NCBI GenBank assembly: GCA_037903355.1 | Contig: JBAJFE010000014.1 | Coordinates: 5,022,001-5,086,000 of the forward strand | Length of the DNA: 64,000 nucleotides | Direction of reading: 5' to 3' | Origin: Trichuris trichiura | Taxonomy: Eukaryota > Nematoda > Enoplea > Trichinellida > Trichuridae | In this document: positions 34,305-45,507 of the stretch, in pieces | Layout: each line of letters opens with the position of its first letter | Position numbering within the stretch: position 1 is the stretch's first letter | Translations under genes and position numbers: made by a program | Notes under the pieces: generated by a model | Seen by the model: the letters and a program-made list of their open reading frames with translations, nothing else | Databases searched by the model: none | Told to the model about the DNA's origin: nothing

Positions 34305-35003
34305 CAACGCGCCAAGGAAATGCTTCAATAAAAGGTAACATTATGCAATCGTGCCACCGGCTGAATCAATTCTCTTTTTTCGTTACTTCATCCATGTACA
34401 TGAGATAACGTTCAGAATGGACACTTTCGACAGAAGACTGAAGCAAGAAATGGCCTGAAGCAATAAAGGCTCCGCATTTTGGCCATGTAGTAGGCACATA
34501 ACGAAATGTCTTCTGCCAACTGGCTAGCTGCGATTGGAGGCAACAGTATGGAATGGGATATTCTTAATCGCGTTAAACCATTGATTTTGAAGACGGTGCA
34601 ATCCTTTCTAAGCCCTAAAAGAAAGCTGTCAAAAGCTGTAGCAAAAGTTCTTCCAATCGACGAAGGGGGCACATAAGCTACAACGCAATTCACCTATTCC
34701 GCTAGTCACATAAAGGAAAGTTCTCCCCTTAATTTTGCGCAAAATTTAGGTGATTCACCAAACAAGCTCGTCAGTGGATGGACTTGTAAGGCAAACGTTT
34801 TCAATTGAACAAATCTGGCATCTTCTGTGCCAGCCAGCACGCGCCAAGTGTCTCATAACGCAACAAAATTGAAATTAAAAGCGCCGTCATTCTAGAGCAC
34901 AAAAACATTTTGTCTGCAGGCGAGTTTGCGTTATAATTAAACTTTACTTTTGTGACAAGAAACTACCTTTTCGGACAAAACAGTAAGAATCCCTCGTGGA
35001 CAT

Positions 35004-35538
35004 TCAAGGAAATACCTGTCTGATTCCTGGTAAGTTCAATATCGTACCAAGAACCGGTATTCGTCTAAGGAAATTGACAGCAACGGGAATGAAGCCGCTA
35101 AAACAGTACGGTATGATCGTGGAAAACTTCTGACAAAAGCTGTACCCGAAGAGAGCAACAAAACCATAAGATTCAACCAGCATTCCAACCACAGGCCATC
35201 CAACCAGGACAACGATGATTCCAGTGAAGAAAAACATGGTGCCTTTGAGTTTGTGAGGTTGAAAGAAAAATCTTAGAGTTCTTCCAATGCCTATTACAAA
35301 TGTGAGACCGGAAATAAACAAAACCTAAAACTTAGCCATCAGCTAAAAGTAAGACATAGGGCGCACTAACATTTCCAATTGCTAACAAGCCTTTATCAAA
35401 GAGCATGACAACGCCTAGTAATACGAAAGTTACACCAAAGCCGGCCAAGCCGACGCCAATTTCTATAACAGGTTAAGCAATAACAGCTCATTGCAATGCA
35501 AAAGTGCACTAACTTTGGCAATCGGTCACTTCAATCAT
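35004..35538 (-). CDS. GOT1: Got1 vesicle transport membrane protein
   Basis: Got1 is a small four-helix membrane protein of the ER/Golgi that helps COPII and Golgi vesicle traffic. Exons (minus strand) are 35514-35538, 35371-35462, 35146-35324 and 35004-35097, with GT-AG introns of 51, 46 and 48 nt and matching phases. The protein is 129 residues; the family is near 138. The start reads MIEVTDCQKIGVGLAGFGV, matching the family N-terminus M-x-x-x-T-D-x-Q-K-I-G. Then come LLAIGNVLFISGLTF, RTLRFFFQPHKLKG, VLVGWPVVGMLVE and RRIPVLGTILNLPGIR. The 48-nt third intron (35098-35145) is in frame without a stop and would add 16 residues if read through. The C-terminus QVFP-stop is short. A 49-nt intron after GIRQ could give a different tail. 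Convergent with the FEV-like gene, about 0.7 kb apart. Confidence 0.93.
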
Positions 35539-38500
35539 AATTCTTTTGTTGTCAACAGTTTTCAAGTTGGCCGGAGCAATTACGACAAAAGCAGAAACTA
35601 TAATAATAACATGATTGTTCTTCTGGTCGTCGGTCAGCCAATTGGCTTCGCAACATTCTGTTTTCGAATCGCACGTCCGACTGAGGCAGAATGTTAGTCG
35701 CTAGAAAGCATAGCTAAAGCGTAAAGTATGCTTGAAAGTTACGGAAGCTGACGATTAACAATGAGGCAAAATTAGATGTGACGCTAAGTGCTGTGGCACT
35801 CAGTTTGAAAACGAGTGGCAAATACGTTTCCACACGGTTATTACAACGGGAGCGTTGCGCAAAGTTGATTTCAATTATATGTTTTTGGTCGGCACTAACA
35901 ATAAGTTCTTGTAAAAGTTCAAGTGGCTTTAACAATAAACAAAAACTTAGTCACACACGGCTCCTTAATTTAACACGGTGCGCAAGAATTGAAAAAACCA
36001 AAATAGAAGTCGGCCTTCATGCAACTACAACCTTCCAAAGCAAATAGACAATTGCACATAACCTTTAAAATGAACGAAAAGACCAACCCTGAAACAACGT
36101 AAACCTGTTAAAAGACGCCCCATCTTTCAAAATAACCTTTGAAACTGCAAGAACCAGAGCAAGTATGCTGTAATCAACAAACAGAGTTAAAACTCAATTT
36201 GATTCAGCAAATGATAACGTAAAGCGCAACCTGAAATTGTAAATAAATGTGGTAGCCGTAGGCTCCTATGCATTTTGTAAGTTTTAAAGTATCACAAACT
36301 GACGAAAGCCCTAACGACTTAGTGTACAGCCTAAAGCTATGAGAAAGCAAAAGCTGAATCGTCATCAAGAGCAAACATACATCATATAGCCAGGTAAGTA
36401 GATTCAAGAGAAGAGAAACGTGGCGGGCTGTATACCTGAAAATTTACTCAGGTACGAACATTAAGCGATTTCCATGTGTTACGTTTAACGTCATTTATAT
36501 GCATTTGATCGAAGTTGCACTATCGTGCTAACATCATTTCATAGTTGACACGCTTGTTCGGCTGTTGATGTTGCCCAATAAGTATGTATTAATTGGCAAC
36601 AAAGTTTTGGCCGTTTGATGGACGAGAAGTTTGTTAGCAAAAACTGAAAAGCTCTGAAACGCACAGATATACGGAGCTGTCAGAGTAGACACGTTCTGCT
36701 GCCAGCGCACAGCTATTTTCGATTTCAAGCGGGGATTCTTCTCACCATCGAATGTCACTAAGTATTAAGTGGGCTGTGGACATCCGTGAATCGGCAATGT
36801 TGCGACAATGCGTTAATAGCACAACATCCAGTTTGATGGAACAACTTAATCTCTATAATTGCCTAACATTTCGGTCCCTGTCTCTACTAATCAGCCGAGT
36901 ATGCCGTACGGAAAGACTCTGTTCGAATTTGCAACGATAGAGGTTTTGACACCACACAACTCTTATTAAGGATCGCAGAAATTTTCTTGGCCTCTTCTGT
37001 CACTTCTCTGCAGTCCAATTCTTTTGGTCAATCTCGGCATCTGGATTGCGTCCCTTCGAGTAGGCCTTCCGCATTTTTGTAGCGTATGATGCAAGTCAGG
37101 AGCCTTTGTGAAAATTTTGCTCGTTTCTCCTTCACAGAAGACATTGCAACCATTCTTAAATTGATGCACCAGTCAGCGTTTTTTGAAACAAGGCGTTTAC
37201 CATATCTTTCTTGAGGATAGATCATAAGTGTATAGAGATCTTGACGTCCATTCTGAAGCTCAGTGTTCTACCTAGGCATTTAGTCTTTTCATCTGATGTA
37301 GGACGTCGATTATCGAAACACTACTCGGCAAAAGTTAGTTCGTTTAACGAACACTTCGTGCGGTCAGGATTGTCCATTTATCATTCTGCCGTAGTCTCCG
37401 AGCACATCTTTAAAAATAGGCCGTTTTGAACTGCTGCTTGTCTTTCAAGCGATTTCAGGGTCATTTCCAAAATCTGAAACATCGCATTATTTGAGCTGAC
37501 ACAGTTCATTTTCGTCTCTGTCTCCAGCTTCAGCTTGTAGTAAACTAGATAATCTCTTCGTCTAGCACTGCTTGGAATCCTTAAGCATGCAAAACCGGAA
37601 TCTCAAAACTAACGGATTAGGACGATGTAAGAATCAGCAAGTATCAACTGCCTATTGAAACTGGTTGGTTGTACTGGTCATGCGGCAAGGTGCCCCATAT
37701 TATTGGAATGTCTTGGTTGGATAGTGAGTTTAAGACATACGAAAAAGACATCAGTTCGAATCTCATCCACTTTTCAAAGTAGACAGTAGAAGCATCCTTA
37801 GCTAGAAACTGACGGGAAAAAGAAGAACAGGATCCTTCGACAACTACTTGGCTTACAAGTCGAAAACAGCAGGCACAATATTTCCAAGTTCCCGAAAATG
37901 TTTTACTGTTCCGGTTCTACTTAAGTTCAATCAGTCGAAATTTCATACAATTCTTGTGTAAAATGGAAAACGAAGTAATGGTCCCGTTTTTGCGGGCAGA
38001 TAGGTTTTGGCCTAATCAGGTGACTAAGAATGAATTAACGAACATCTTTTGTTCAAGCTTCCAGTCACTGAAAGGGCGCAAAAAAGATTTGACACGGAAA
38101 AAATTACTGATTTGAAAATGTACACGCTAGCGACAACTCATTAGCCAATCTGACAAACATTTATAGCCGAACGTAAGCGTCTTTCAAGTAAAAATAGCAG
38201 TTACGGACAACATCAAAGTTTAAGCGCGAATTTGAAGCTAAACCCTGCAATTATCTTAAAAGGCTTTCCAGCCACACTTGACAAAATCGATTAAATACGA
38301 TTCAGCGGAAAAGAGTACAGTACAAAATTTGCAGGTATTATTTGGTCTAAATAATTACTCGTCTCGCCGCCTCTGATCGACTTTGAAGATTAATACTGAA
38401 TTTACGCAATACTTACTTTGATTTAACTGCCTTACCAACCGCCAAAGCGGATTGTTTTTTTTTGTTTATGGGCTATGCATCATTCGAAAATTTTCTGCGT

Positions 38501-39383
38501 CTTACAACTTTCATTGTTGGTGAATGTCTTAACTGTCCACCGCATCTTATGAGCACATGTAACTTTGAATTGTTGACTTGTATTCAAGCTACAGAAACTT
38601 GGTCTATGTTAAACATAAGAAGTGCGTTTACAAACACTAGTAATTATGCATGGTAACGTATAGTAAACATATTTTTTGAAGTAGAAAAGTTTGACCTGCT
38701 ACTGACATGAATAAAAGGAGTCGCCACGACGAAGTTGGGGTTTCTGCAACTGGATGCTTAAAAAGAGAAGCATTCGAAAACATGGACGAATGGCTGAACC
38801 TGTTGTCCTAAAGTCGTACGGCGCTTATACAGTTAGAATCATAATAGTATTCATTTAGCTCTGGCTCCTGTGCATTTCGCATAAATCTTTCGCCTTTTAC
38901 TAAAGATTTCCGTGCGCAGGAGCGTTTATGAGAACAGAGTTCTAATTTTTGGTAGCCCGTAAGGGCTTAAAAAGTCAAAAGCTGGGTTTATATGGAGATG
39001 TTATAGTTATGTGCGTTTTGATGTTGACTAAGAATTGGTTATGTGCATCTGTTGCGTAAAAATTAAATTCCGTCGATTTGTCCTTATGAAAAAGCAGCCC
39101 CAGATCTTTCGGAGAACATGCTCCTTTATGAACTGGTTATGTAAAGCCCCGGGGACTTGGAAGTACAAATAAACGCTTCGTATCTTCTTTACCATAAACG
39201 CAGGAAAGTCGAACAGTGTTGAAGCAATGCCAACTCGTCGTAGGTGTTCAAGAAAATTATGCGTGATTGTGAAACTTTATTTTGTAAGTTTCAAACCGTG
39301 TCCTCCATTCTGCGTCAGATTACATTAAGTTATGAAGAATTCCTTTGCTCTCTATTTTTTTTTGTAAATTAGCATTCGAAAAC
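35539..39383. other. intergenic, no gene recognised
   Basis: Nothing here shows a family motif. A short phrase near 36105 (CCTGTTAAAAGACG) is shared with 9948 and may be a family B remnant. A run at 37690-37770 ends in a tRNA B-box-like GTTCGAATC, but it does not fold into a tRNA. Confidence 0.4.
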
Positions 39384-39494
39384 TAGTGGAACCTCCAAAG
39401 TTGAGCACCTCTCTATGTCGACCACCTTAAGTTGACCAAATTTTGACCAGTTGGTTGGTCCGCACGTTAATAAGCGTAAGGACAGCCTCTATAC

Positions 39495-42266
39495 CAGTGA
39501 TTCTCAAGGTGAAGGTTGTTTGGGCCCCCTTGTAAATGTCTCCGAGCGTCTGCGCCCCCTATTCTGATTGGCCAATTTTGAGCGCACTGATAGGCTGAAA
39601 TGGTTGCAACGCTAGAAGGACAACAACAGATGTACAGATTTATTTCTGCAAACTGTTTTTCGAGAAGTCAACAAGAGCTGCTTAGCTCGCCCAGATGCAA
39701 TCGAACTAGCCTGTCGATGTTGGGCTCGATCGAGGTAATTCGCTGACGCAGATCGCCGCGTATGACTATTTGCAGCTGACTGCGTTTCTTCGCCACTAGG
39801 TCCGTAACGATACTAAATGCGCTCTCCACTAGACTCGATGAGGGAAGACAAATCACTAACTTTTTTACCACACCCCATACGCCAAGGTGCAACTACGGGA
39901 TTTCTTTCTGCAGCCAGAACTGCTGATAACCCAGTGACAACCTGGCCTTCAGGTCCACGTTCGACTGCAACTCCAGCAACTCTTTTTGCAGCGACAGGTT
40001 TTCGTGGTCTACATTTGTTAGCGGATTGATTACCTAGTCTGGGATCACCATAGACAAAATGTCTTGAAAACGACGTGTAAAATCGTCGTGCAGCGCTTGG
40101 AGATGCTCACAGTATAATTCCACATCCGCTTCAGAGACCCCACCTTCGTTTCTCACTTGGGCGAGACTTTGGAACTGGGACAACTCGCCCCTTGCGAAGT
40201 TGCGCTTGAATAAAAGCAGCTTTGACATGAACGCAGAGATAATGGATTTTGTCTTAATCAAGTTCAGGTCGTCCGCCTGGAGCTGCTTACTTATCTCATT
40301 AAATTTAAAATACAAGTCTGCTAAGTACGCGATGTCCGCTTTTCGATTACGCAGGTTTTCGCTCAGTGAAGCGTCCTGCTGTTCAAAAAATTGAAGAACG
40401 GATTCATACAAGTCGAAAAACTTCCACAGGCAGGCACCTTTTGATAACCATCTGACTTCTGTGTGCAGAAGTAGACGACTGAAGTCCTCGTTATTTTCAT
40501 CACATAGTCGTCGAAAAAGTCTGTCACTGACTGGATTACCTTTGATTTTGTTTACCGCGTTGACGACATACCGAAGGGATTCATTCAAACGCGGGCTCAA
40601 ACGACGGGCTACGAGATGCTGCAGATGCAACACAATGAATCCACAGCACGTTGGGAGCTATGCTTTTTAGATACGATATGAATTCCCGCTGACAGCCGAG
40701 CATAGCTGGTGCACCATCTGTTGCTACGGCTGTTATGTTCTGAAGGGGAATTGTCTTTTCCATAAAGAATTCCTCCACTACTTGAAAGATAGACTCAGTG
40801 CTTATATCTGCACTCAATTCTTTCGAAAACAATAATTCTTCTACAAACCGTTCTTCTTTCATAAACCAGACGTAGGCCAGTAAAAGCGATTCATTTCCAA
40901 GCAATGTGGATTCATCCAACTGCAACGAGAATTCCGTCTTTCTCAGCATGCAGCAGAGCGTTTCTTCATTGTGCTCAGCCATTGCATCGATTCGTCTCTG
41001 AACAGTATCATTGCTCAGTGATATTTTCCTGGTAACACCACTTACATTTTGGTGAAGCACAGTTTCCAGAACTTCAGCTATGGCGGGCATTAACAAATTT
41101 TCGCCGATCGTATGAGGCTTAGCCGCTTTCGCAATTAACAATGAAATTCCATATGACGCAGCAAAACCGTCACGATTTGGTTTTGAAAGAAAGGGTATCA
41201 TACTGTTCGGTGTTCTCTTCTTCATTACCTTTTCCGTCAGGGCCCGGTAGTAGGACACGTCCTTATTACTCATGTTCGGGTGCCGCCTAATTAAATAGTA
41301 TTACATCTTGGAGGACCTCATAGACTCGTTTGAGAAAACTCTTTCGCACAACAAACATACTGGTAGATGTTCTGTACCAGGTATAACAGCTAAACCAAGG
41401 CGCAGATATTCGTTACTATATTGTCTACATTTCTTGCTCGCCTGAGCCATGACTTAGCCTCCGCAAAGTCACTTCTCGAAAACAACTAACGCATACCACA
41501 AACTTACAGCGGCGCCGTTCGACGCACAGTATACCTTACTGAGTTTGTGCCGGCGAAACTGGAGCGAGCGTAGGAGAAAAGCAACCGTACAGACAAAGTG
41601 TTTGCAGAAAATGCGTGAGCAACACATGCAATTCCCTGTCGCTAACGTGTATACTTGCATTGTAGTTACGTGGACAATAGACGCGACGCAAGAAAGGGAA
41701 GAAAAAGGGAGTCGACTTTTGACAGAGGTGGGGCAAGAGATGGTAATTGTTGGCAAAATTGTAAAGCAGAGTCTTTGCTACCAAGCTACGCCAACACACG
41801 CTAATCTCTGCTTGGATTGTAAAGCAGGTGCAAATATATCGCAAAAACTAGGGCGCATTCAGATAACGCGGGCAACTATTCTCTAATGTGAATCATGTGC
41901 TGTGCGCTCAACGCGTCTTAGCAAAAAGTTTCCCTTACTCAACCCTAGACGGGAAAATCAGAATGCCAAATATGAAGTCCCTTTTGCCTTGTGTTCTGAT
42001 TGGCCATTTTTGCGAGCGTTGATTAGTTCGTGTGGTGGAGTGGGGGGCAGCCGGCATCACGCATAGCGTGCAACTTTATTTTAACCAGTACCTGACCCTC
42101 GGACCCCACCTTCCGATACATGTCAACGCGATAGTCCAGGTGGGGCATGAGCCCCCTACAGCTCAAATGTGCTCCCCAAGGGCCCTCTTGGCGGTTTGGG
42201 CCCCCCCCCCCAGGAACTTCAAAAGGGCCCCTCGATGGGGCACCTGCCCCACTGTAAAAATCTTTG
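39495..42266 (-). mobile_element. hAT element with ZBED-type transposase relic
   Basis: It starts CAGTGATTCTCAAGGTG and ends CACTGTAAAAATCTTTG, imperfect inverted termini. CTCTATAC (39487-39494) and TTCTATAC (42267-42274) flank it, an 8-bp duplication with one mismatch. At 2,772 bp it is near full length. The interior holds a decayed minus-strand transposase. C-rich blocks (GGGCCCCC) near both ends are shared with the hAT copies at 1161 and 58175. Confidence 0.8.
39668..41450 (-). pseudogene. hAT transposase, ZBED5/FAM200-like, broken
   Basis: Read from ATG at 41448-41450. A BED-type zinc finger opens the protein (KKCRQYSNEYLRLG, then PVCLLCERVFSNESM), its His half preceded by an in-frame stop near 41303. 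The catalytic region follows: LQLDESTLLGNESLLLAYVW, AVATDGAPAMLGC, then a one-base frameshift near 40622 and RLSPRLNESLRYVVNAVN, EVRWLSKGACLWKFF. Two TAG stops at about 40034 and 39894 interrupt the C-terminal part. The hAT dimerisation motif survives as LVESAFSIVTDLVAKKRSQL. The order and motifs match the ZBED5/FAM200/SCAND3 group of hAT transposases. With at least four breaks this copy cannot make a full protein. Confidence 0.85.
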
Positions 42267-42754
42267 TTCTATACGTTGACCACTACCGAAAGTGGGAAGT
42301 TGACCGCTTTAGCCATCACGTGGCATATGAACGCAATGCTAGTTTGCTCACTGTAAGTTGACCGCCTCAATTTGCTCTGTTTCAGTCTCTATGAGCTGTT
42401 AGCCGTCAGTGCCTAAATATACTATCTATTACTCAACACAGCGAAGTTTTTCATTAGCGTGCATTGGATATTCCTGATAACAGAACCGGTTCCGTCACTT
42501 TGACGATACTTTTTTCATGCTTGCGGGCGCTCGTTTGCTTGCTCGTTTATACTACCTCCCACGTAAGTGTCGATAGCATTCTCCCATAGAGCGAAATATG
42601 ACGAATCAAGCCTACTTGTATTCGTTCATGTGGAGCTCAATTCTATTCATTCGCTTTGCTAAACCCGTGCGGGAGGTGGTCTTAACGTGTCTTCGCGAGT
42701 AAAGATATTCCGGCTTACTCAGTAGTAGCTACCAAGCTGGTTACAGTTTGCACT

Positions 42755-43137
42755 ATGGCCGAACGGAAAGAACTGGGAGAGTTGGCACTGAAGGAAAAAG
42801 TGGAACTTATCCACTTTCTCGAAACTAACAGTCAAAGGAAGACAGCGGAGCGGTTTCATGTGAGCAAGACTACCGTTAGCAACATCCAGAGACGTAAACG
42901 TGAATACTTGGAAAGATATGATAAGGAAAGCAGAGACGCGCGGTGAAAAAGGAAGAGAACTCCCTTCGACCAAGTCAATGAAGCAGCGTTAAATTGGTTT
43001 AAGCAAATGAGAGCAACTAATGTACGGATCTCTGGCCCAGTGATCTGAGAAGTTGCTAAAAGGTTCACCCTGGAATTCAGGTTGGCAAGTTTCCAAGCAT
43101 CAAGCGGTTGACCGGAGAAGTTTAAGCTCCGTCATAA
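42755..43137 (+). pseudogene. Tigger/pogo transposase N-terminus (CENP-B-type HTH), broken
   Basis: ATG at 42755 starts MAERKELGELALKEKVELIH, then ETNSQRKTAERFHVSKTTV and IQRRKREYLERYD: the first helix-turn-helix of pogo/Tigger transposases and CENP-B. After a frameshift near 42940 the second DNA-binding domain appears (VNEAALNWFKQMRATNVRIS, then FQASSG and EKFKLRHK), with at least two in-frame stops. The DDE catalytic part is absent. Confidence 0.8.
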
Positions 43138-43140
43138 ATT

Positions 43141-43595
43141 TCCTAAACTACTCGTCCGTTCATTGGTAGACTATTTCGAATTTTATTTACGAACACCTAA
43201 AATGGGCAAAATCCATGAACTGAAGTTCAATTATAAAAATACCAAAGCCTATTACAAGCCATGCCGTCTTCCAAAAATAAGATGACAGTTAGAAAGCGTG
43301 CTTCTTTGTTAAACATTTTAAACTTAATGTTTAAACGGGCAACCGACACAATCCTCAGCGAGGTCGACCATAGAAGAAACAAGCAGAGAAGATCATAGAA
43401 GAAACGAACAAGGCCTCGGCTGTCGTCGAGCACTGTTCTCAGTGCTCGGTGGACCTACATTATCTGCAGATTATTTGTCGCGAGAGCCGTTTAAACCTAT
43501 GCCGGGTTAAGAAGGCCGTTTACATCCCCTAAAATCACACTAACAACTGTGACGAAGGAGTGGAGGTCAGCACGGTGAGGACGCCTATATAACAC
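43141..43595. other. no gene recognised
   Basis: No element border or exon is clear. The right end of the Tigger-like element may lie here, but its terminal repeat is not recognisable. Confidence 0.35.
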
Positions 43596-43835
43596 TCATT
43601 CGGATTCTATATAACACTTCCAACTCACTGACGACAGAACCAGAGCGTCCTGAAAGCACTAAATAAAAGCTGAGTGTATCGTTTCTGAATTTTGCCTAAT
43701 AATCGCTGATCCATTCATTGGTAGAGCGATTGTTTCGTCTAATCACACAGAGAAAACAGGATAAAGCCGTAAAAGATTTATCAAACATGAAACATAAGGC
43801 TGTTACAAAGCACCCTGCGTTTAACATTTTAAGAT
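43596..43835. mobile_element. family B foldback, right arm only
   Basis: It holds a hammerhead-like core and then the right-arm phrases of family B in order: GAGTGTATCGTTTCTG, TTCATTGGTAGAGCGATTG, CACAGAGAAAACAGGATAAA, AGCCGTAAAAGATTT and the terminal GTTACAAAGCACCCTG. The matching left arm is missing, so this is a half-copy. Confidence 0.65.
43628..43657 (+). ncRNA. hammerhead-like core, one stem II mismatch
   Basis: CTGACGA, C, AGAAC, loop CAGAGC, GTCCT, GAAAGC. Stem II has one A-C mismatch, so it is weaker than in the 7871 and 58828 copies. Confidence 0.4.
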
Positions 43836-45507
43836 GGAGCATATTTTGAATAATTCGTATTACAAATGCGGGAACGACGATCTCGTTCGGTTTTCTCAAC
43901 CTTTTGGCCGAGTTGCACTGTCGGCGTCAATCACGCCGACAGTCTGCCAGTTAACGCTTTAAATAGAAGTTCACAAAAGATAGGACGCAATGATCAGTCA
44001 TCTGTGAATCAGCGCCAATGATGAACCCGGTTATTCCCAAAAGTAACGCTGAGAAAAAAGATTAAAATAGCCTAATGAGCCATATCTGAATAATAAAAAT
44101 GTGATTCTTTATGAGTAAATAGTTCGCGCCATTTTTCCAAATGTGATGACAACTACCACATCGTATGCAATTGGTTAGTCGACTAACGATTTACAGCTGC
44201 AATTTTAGACGAATACCGTTTTAGAATTACTAAACTTTGAAAAGAGCCTTTTTAAATTATTTTGTGCCACTGCGACTTCTATTACTGTGGACGTGCTCGC
44301 ATTAAAATGCAATAAGGGCGGAAGTCGTTCCAGTATATTTCATTTGTTTGATAATGGGATGGGTTCTTAGATTTTCAGTGGATTGCACTAAATCGTGTGC
44401 GCGCTAAAGTCTCCCTAACGCACGCATCGACTTGGCAACGTTTCATTCATAATGCAGTGTGCTGCGTGAGATTAAAGGTAATAACTATTGATAACTGATA
44501 CGTGATTACATACACTGCAAGGACAGTCAGTCTGATAAGCAACAGCCCTCTTTGGTGACTAATGGTTTGATAGTGCTGCAGGCAGCAGTGAAGAACTCAG
44601 TTCCCTCAAGATGCAGTGAATTTAATATTCATTAATCCTCTCTGCAAGTTTTATTTAACAGTTTCAAACTGCCTTTGACCACAGAAAACGAAAAACCAAA
44701 ATCCAATAAAAGTTATGTAATGTAGTGGGGTGGCCATATCTAGCTGGTCGTTCTCTTGTAAATTAAAACTCAGCTAAGCAGTAGGCGCGACAGAATTCAC
44801 AATGACAGATGGCGTTAGAAAGCGTTGTGCCGTCAGTTCAAATACTTCCGACCTCAGCTTTGGAAGCAATTAGAGAAAAGTCACTTGAAAAAAAAAGAAA
44901 AGTACGGATATGTTGAACAGAATAGCAAAAAGGCTTCTTCTCGTGCTCTAAAGTGACCATGACACACAAGGGTCACCTATCAAAGTGTCGTGATGCTGTC
45001 ATTTTAAGCTACGATTACCTATTCGTAAGTTGCTCAAATGTTGAACCATTTAATTCTTCAGGTATTTAATTAATTCCCTTAATTCTTATGCCCAATTTTA
45101 AAATGTTTAACAATTTCTATTGCCAAAAAACACTTTCCAGTACTGGCATCAAAAATTGGAATGTTTGACTTCCTATCACAATTAAGAACAGAAGAATATC
45201 ATTTGTACCAGACGTCGTAGCTGCGTTCATTTCTGCGCATGCATTACGCAAATAGCAGTGCGAAAATGTGAAGAATGCTGAACACCTCTTCTGGCAGCAT
45301 GCTGTAAGTCACTTCGGGAAAAAACAATTTTGAAGAAAGAAAATATTATTAAGAAAGGAAAATGTCATCTATGGGACGAGTACGTGTGTGAACAAAACTT
45401 CCGATCAATTGCTAAGTAGTAGTAGTAGTAGTGGACTTGAATAGATGGCGCAGGTGATTAATAGGACAAAAATTTGTGGAACATGACCAGTAACAAACGT
45501 TTGTCAG
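43836..45507. other. intergenic, no gene recognised
   Basis: Only short frames are present. A TAG/GTA trinucleotide run (about six units) lies near 45418-45435. This is the 3' flank of the boule-like gene. Confidence 0.45.

Larger units (their letters stand above)
39384..43140 (+). mobile_element. Tigger/pogo-like element, interrupted by a hAT insertion
   Basis: A left end like a Tigger terminus (AGTGGAACCTCCAAAGTTGAG) starts near 39384, with repeated GTTGACC phrases that resume after the hAT insertion (42275 onwards). The transposase fragment at 42755-43137 follows. I did not find the right terminal repeat, so the right border is set at the end of recognisable transposase. Confidence 0.5.

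Noticed and set aside
37690..37770. B-box-like GTTCGAATC that could mark a tRNA
   Set aside because: The preceding 60 bases do not form a D arm or a matching acceptor stem, so no cloverleaf is possible.
41469..41886. 113-codon plus-strand frame and overlapping minus frames inside the hAT element
   Set aside because: They lie in the 5' noncoding part of the hAT, mutually overlap on both strands and show no motif.
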